Source: Hyphomicrobiales bacterium | GTDB lineage: Bacteria > Pseudomonadota > Alphaproteobacteria > Rhizobiales > Beijerinckiaceae | DNA: 64,000 nt | NCBI GenBank assembly: GCA_027489535.1 | Contig: JAIXZO010000022.1 | Coordinates: forward strand, 124,001-188,000 | Reading direction: 5' to 3' | Shown: positions 60,709 through 64,000 of the stretch, one piece after another | How positions within the stretch are numbered: position 1 is the stretch's first letter | Layout of the letters: each line of letters starts with the position of its first letter | Program-made: the position numbers and the translations under genes | The notes under the pieces: generated by a model | The model's database searches: none | Seen by the model: only the letters and a program-made list of their open reading frames with translations | What the model was told of the DNA's origin: nothing

Positions 60709-60796
60709 GTCATCCCGGGCGGCGTGAGCCGACCCGGGACCCAGGCTTGCGGACGTCGTGGAACAAGTCCGGGTCCCGGCGCTTCGGCCGGGATGA
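60709..60796. repeat. Palindromic intergenic repeat B
   Basis: GTCATCCCGG at 60709-60718 pairs with CCGGGATGAC at 60787-60796; an inner GACCCGGGACC pairs with GGTCCCGG/GTCCGGGTC segments. The GTCATCCCGG...CCGGGATGAC form is a well-known class of bacterial intergenic palindrome in alphaproteobacteria. Confidence 0.82.
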
Positions 60797-60822
60797 CACG
60801 ACGGGTGGTCCTCGACCTTGGC

Positions 60823-60943
60823 CGTCATTGCCAGGAGGGCAGTGCCGCGGCAATCCAGAGGGTGCCTCGCAGGCGCGGAGCAGCGGGCCGCGCCGGACGA
60901 CGGCTACCATCAGCTGGATTGCTTCGCTTTCGCTCGCAATGAC
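60823..60943. repeat. Palindromic intergenic repeat C
   Basis: GTCATTGC (60823-60830) pairs with GCAATGAC (60936-60943), and GCAATCCAG (near 60850) pairs with CTGGATTGC (near 60914) inside it. The end also holds CTTCGCTTTCGCTCGCAATGAC, a common repeat terminus in Rhizobiales, given here in parts only. Confidence 0.8.
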
Positions 60944-61001
60944 GGCTCATGGCGAGGGGGACGCAGGGCCTCCCCCTCGCCAGGCGGTTTTCGGATGATC
61001 C

Positions 61002-62225
61002 TCAGATGTCCAGTTCGAGGCAGTAGAGGCCGCCGGTGAAGCGGTCGACGGCGAAGACGATGCCGCGGTCGTCGACGAAGACGTCGTTGATCTGGATCGT
61101 GCCCGCACGCGAACCTTCGGGAGCCTCGGGCACATAGGCCGCGACTTCCTGCACCTGCAGCGGATTGGTCGTGTCGAAGACGCGGATGCCGGCATTGAAG
61201 AAGGTGCCGAAGATCAACGTGTCGGACTTGAAGGACAACTCGCTCGGGTAGTTCTCATGCAGATTGTGCGCGCCGAAACGCCCGCCCTTGCGGCCGTATT
61301 CGTCGAAGGACGGCATCGGGAAGGTGCCGATCGGCACGAGCTTGTCCTCGCGGCGCGCGTCGACCATCCAGATGAGCTTCGGATAGTCCTTGCCGAGATC
61401 CTGCACGCATTCGTCGGCGACCACGAGCAAGTCGCGGCTGAAGAGCGGAAGCACCGAGTGGGTGAAGCCGGGGAACGGCGGATGGGGGTTCCAGGACGAG
61501 ACGACCTTGGGGCTGCCCTTGTCCGAGATGTCGAGGATGAACGTGCCGGAGTCGATGAAGCCGACATAGGCGCGGTCCGGCCGCTGCGGATAGACGTTGG
61601 TGTTGTGGGCGCGGTGACCGGCATTCATCGGCGCGCGCTCCGGCGGCGGAGCGCTGTCGCCTTCGAGGATGCCGTTCGGCCACCAGCGACCGACTTCCTT
61701 GATGTTGCCGGGATTGCGCACGTCGATGATGCGGTAGATCTGGTCGTCCAGCGGGTCGCGCGGCACGATGCCCTGACCGCCGCCGGAGAAGTGGACGTAT
61801 TCGCCGTCCGCGAACCACACCTGATGCACGCCGCGCGAATGCGGGCCGGAGCAATCGAAGAAGCCGATGGGCTTGGGGTCTTCCGGCACGGAGATGTCGA
61901 ACAGCTCGACGCCCGCCGGCTGCACGCCGAGTTCGTAGACCTGATAGGCGACCGCCATGACGTTGCCGACGATCTCGAGCGAGTTCGAGCGCACCTTGTT
62001 GTGCGGCAGGTTGCGGCGGCCGATCAGCTTGGTGTTCTTGGGATCGGTGACGTCGACGGTGGAGAAGTTGGTCGGCGGCCCCTCATGCGCGAGCCACAGG
62101 ATACGGCGGCCGTCCGCCATGCGCTGCATGGCCATGCCTTCGCCGAGGCCGCCCTGACCGTTCAGCGTGTTTTGGGACAGGAGCCGCATGTTTTTGGCTT
62201 CGACGGGATTGGCACTCATCTTCAT
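61002..62225 (-). CDS. LVIVD-repeat (beta-propeller-like) protein, function unknown
   Basis: The 407-residue product has repeated LVIVD-type blades (STVDVTDPKNTKLIG, VELFDISVPEDPKPIGFFD, YRIIDVRNPGNIKEVGRWW, FILDISDKGSPKVVSSW, RVFDTTNPLQVQEVAAY), pointing to a beta-propeller. No signal peptide is visible, so it is probably cytoplasmic. Conserved His/Asp-rich loops (GPHSRGVHQVW; GHRAHNTNVYP; FGAHNLHENYP) could form a metal or active site. It lies 117 bp after tctA on the same strand and may act on the imported substrate. Confidence 0.82.
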   Translation of the reverse strand: MKMSANPVEAKNMRLLSQNTLNGQGGLGEGMAMQRMADGRRILWLAHEGPPTNFSTVDVTDPKNTKLIGRRNLPHNKVRSNSLEIVGNVMAVAYQVYELGVQPAGVELFDISVPEDPKPIGFFDCSGPHSRGVHQVWFADGEYVHFSGGGQGIVPRDPLDDQIYRIIDVRNPGNIKEVGRWWPNGILEGDSAPPPERAPMNAGHRAHNTNVYPQRPDRAYVGFIDSGTFILDISDKGSPKVVSSWNPHPPFPGFTHSVLPLFSRDLLVVADECVQDLGKDYPKLIWMVDARREDKLVPIGTFPMPSFDEYGRKGGRFGAHNLHENYPSELSFKSDTLIFGTFFNAGIRVFDTTNPLQVQEVAAYVPEAPEGSRAGTIQINDVFVDDRGIVFAVDRFTGGLYCLELDI

Positions 62226-62342
62226 TCTTCTCCGAACTATGCGGCAGGCATCCGCATTGCGGCCGATGCGGCCTTGCGGATCGTTCTTATGGGCGGGTGA
62301 GCCGGACGGCGACGCCGAGGCGCCGCCGGGGGTTGGGGTGGA

Positions 62343-63845
62343 TCATTCTTGGAAGGCCTTTTCGCGCACCGTACGGATGCTCGGCATGAACGTCACGATG
62401 AGAAGGCCCACTGTCAGGATCAAGAACGTAAGGCTGATCGGCCTGCTGAGGAAGACCGAATAGTCGCCCTTGGTGATCAACAAAGTGCGGCGCAGATTTT
62501 CTTCGATCATCGGGCCCAAAATGAAACCCAGCAACAATGGCGCGGGTTCGCAGCGGAATCGGTAGAAGAAGAAGCCGATCAATCCGAAAACCCCGGCGAT
62601 CACCACGTCCAAGCCGTTCTTGTTGATGCTGTAGACCCCGATGCAGGTGACCACGAGGATCGCCGGATACAGCAGGCGATAGGGGACGGTCAGCAGCTTC
62701 GCCCAGATCCCGACCATGGGAAGATTGAGGACGATCAGCATCAGATTGCCGACCCACATCGAGGCGATGAGCCCCCAGAACAGCTCGGGGTTCTTGGTGA
62801 GCAGTTCCGGACCGGGATGGATGCCCTGCATCATCAACGCGCCGACCATCAGAGCCATGACCGCGCTCGAAGGGAAGCCGAGCGTCAGCAAGGGAATGAA
62901 GGACGTCTGCGCGGCGGCGTTGTTGGCGGCTTCGGGCGCGGCGACGCCCTCGATGGCGCCGTGGCCGAAGCGCTCGGGCGTGCGCGAGATCTTCTTTTCC
63001 AGCGAATAGGAGGAGAAGGCGGCGAGCACCGGGCCGCCGCCGGGCAGAATTCCGAGAACCGAACCGAGCGCGGTGCCGCGCAGCGCGGGGGGCAGCATGG
63101 CCTTCAGGTCCGCCCAGCTCGGCATCAGCTTGCTGTAGTCGCTGACATATCCGCGATCTTCCGCTTTGCGCGAGAGGTTGGCGAGGGTTTCGCCGATGCC
63201 GAAAATACCCATCGCAATGACCGCGAAGTCGATGCCGTCGCCGAATTCCGGAATGCCGAAGGTGTAGCGCGGCAGGCTGGAATTGACGTCGATGCCGATG
63301 CAGCCGAGCAGCACGCCGACCAAGATCATGCCGATGGCCTTCACGACCGAGCCGTTGGCGAGCACGACGGCGGTAACGAGACCGAAGATCATCAGCGAGA
63401 AATAATCCGCCGGGCCGAATTTCAGCGCCACTTCCGCAAGCGGCGGGGCCGCGACCGCGATGATGATGGTGGCGACGGTGCCGGCCAGGAAGGACGAGAG
63501 ACCCGCGGTGGCGAGCGCCATGCCCGCCTTGCCCTTGCGCGCCATCTGATACCCGTCCAGCGCCGTGACGACGGACGAGGATTCGCCGGGCAGGTTGATC
63601 AGGATGGCCGTTGTCGAACCGCCGTATTGCGCGCCGTAATAGATGCCGGCGAGCATGATCATCGCGGCCTGTGGCGGCAGCGAGAAGGTCAGGGGCAGCA
63701 AAACGGAGATGGTGGCGACCGGGCCGAGCCCCGGCAACACGCCGATGACGGTGCCGAGCAGCGTACCGACGAAGCAGTAGAGCAGATTGTTCGGCGTCAG
63801 GGCGACTTCCAGCCCGAACCCGATGCCGCCGAGAATGACGTCCAT
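62343..63845 (-). CDS. tctA: Tripartite tricarboxylate transporter large membrane subunit TctA
   Basis: TctA is the twelve-helix permease of the TTT family, working with TctB and a periplasmic TctC. The 500-residue product has the two family motifs GTLLGTVIGVLPGLGPVATI and LRGTALGSVLGILPGGGPVL. AGIYYGAQYGGSTTAILINL and APEAANNAAAQTSFIPLLTL are also typical. The substrate (a carboxylate) cannot be told. Start ATG 63845 lies 3 bp after the tctB stop. Confidence 0.95.
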   Translation of the reverse strand: MDVILGGIGFGLEVALTPNNLLYCFVGTLLGTVIGVLPGLGPVATISVLLPLTFSLPPQAAMIMLAGIYYGAQYGGSTTAILINLPGESSSVVTALDGYQMARKGKAGMALATAGLSSFLAGTVATIIIAVAAPPLAEVALKFGPADYFSLMIFGLVTAVVLANGSVVKAIGMILVGVLLGCIGIDVNSSLPRYTFGIPEFGDGIDFAVIAMGIFGIGETLANLSRKAEDRGYVSDYSKLMPSWADLKAMLPPALRGTALGSVLGILPGGGPVLAAFSSYSLEKKISRTPERFGHGAIEGVAAPEAANNAAAQTSFIPLLTLGFPSSAVMALMVGALMMQGIHPGPELLTKNPELFWGLIASMWVGNLMLIVLNLPMVGIWAKLLTVPYRLLYPAILVVTCIGVYSINKNGLDVVIAGVFGLIGFFFYRFRCEPAPLLLGFILGPMIEENLRRTLLITKGDYSVFLSRPISLTFLILTVGLLIVTFMPSIRTVREKAFQE

Positions 63846-63848
63846 GAC

Positions 63849-64000
63849 TTAGATCCAGTACGGCAGCAGGTGGAACGGGAGGGACAGCGCGTACCAGAAG
63901 ATTGCCCCGATCCCGACGATCATCACGACCGCGAGCGCCAAGACTTCCTTCCAGGCGAAGTCCTCGCCCGCCAGACGGGCCGCGACGACCAGCCAGGCGG
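63849..64000 (-). CDS. tctB: Tripartite tricarboxylate transporter small subunit TctB, C-terminal part
   Basis: The minus-strand frame is open to the window edge and gives the last 50 residues of a membrane protein. It has a short amphipathic stretch (AGEDFAWKEVLALAVVMIVG), then a final helix and YALSLPFHLLPYWI at the end. Size, hydrophobicity and place before tctA fit the end of TctB (DUF1468). The N-terminal part is outside the window. Confidence 0.78.
   Translation of the reverse strand, partial: AWLVVAARLAGEDFAWKEVLALAVVMIVGIGAIFWYALSLPFHLLPYWI

Larger units (their letters stand above)
60521..61001. other. Gene-free 481-bp block made of three palindromic repeats
   Basis: No gene is supported between the CobW-type GTPase stop and the LVIVD gene stop. 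The stretch is mostly three different dyad-symmetric units (listed separately), followed by a short GC-rich piece with GGCGAGGGGGA and TCCCCCTCGCC as inverted arms near 60954-60983, which may end transcripts from either side. Confidence 0.75.

Overview
This window is GC-rich alphaproteobacterial DNA and is dominated by a photosynthesis gene cluster (PGC). Gene content and order (crt - bchCXYZ - puf - bchP/G - ppsR/aerR - bchFNBHLM - lhaA - puh - acsF - hemA - bchID), a Tad pilus locus, a TctAB transporter and palindromic intergenic repeats of the type common in Hyphomicrobiales (Rhizobiales) suggest a purple or aerobic anoxygenic phototroph of that order. The genus cannot be fixed from the sequence. 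The only Mg-protoporphyrin ester cyclase here is the oxygen-dependent AcsF. No bchE, bchJ or bchO lies in the window.

Layout. 1-5.9 kb: carotenoid genes crtB (5' end missing), a 41-residue membrane microprotein, crtC/crtD/crtA on the minus strand, and divergent crtE-crtF. This set implies spheroidene/spirilloxanthin-type carotenoids with a CrtA keto step. 6-14.9 kb: bchC-X-Y-Z, then pufQ-B-A-L-M-C, ending in a strong terminator; an mRNA hairpin separates pufBA from pufL. 14.9-22.1 kb (minus strand): a periplasmic binding protein, bchP, a PucC-family MFS protein and bchG, then the repressor/antirepressor pair ppsR and aerR. 22.3-37.8 kb: one long superoperon, bchF-N-B-H-L-M-lhaA-puhA-B-C-orf99-acsF-puhE-hemA, mostly with overlapping stop/start codons. 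37.8-42.3 kb: ispH, cytochrome c2 (cycA), bchI, bchD.

The PGC ends at the bchD stop, which overlaps a convergent tungstate transporter operon (tupBCA) with a divergent helix-turn-helix/binding-protein regulator. Next come a chemoreceptor and a small secreted protein. A full Tad/Flp pilus locus follows (tadD, tadC, tadB, cpaF, cpaE, three pseudopilin/TadG-type proteins, a short lipoprotein, cpaC, cpaB, flp), without a prepilin peptidase. The last part holds a His-rich CobW GTPase, a block of three palindromic repeats, an LVIVD-repeat protein and tctA/tctB (tctB cut by the window end).

Regulation. Three TGT-N12-ACA palindromes (PpsR/CrtJ sites) lie in front of crtA/crtE, bchC and bchG. I saw none in front of bchF, where a different inverted repeat sits beside a sigma70-like promoter. 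AerR carries a B12-binding His motif, so light, B12 and redox control of PpsR is likely. The tup promoter carries palindromes placed to act as metal-sensing operators.
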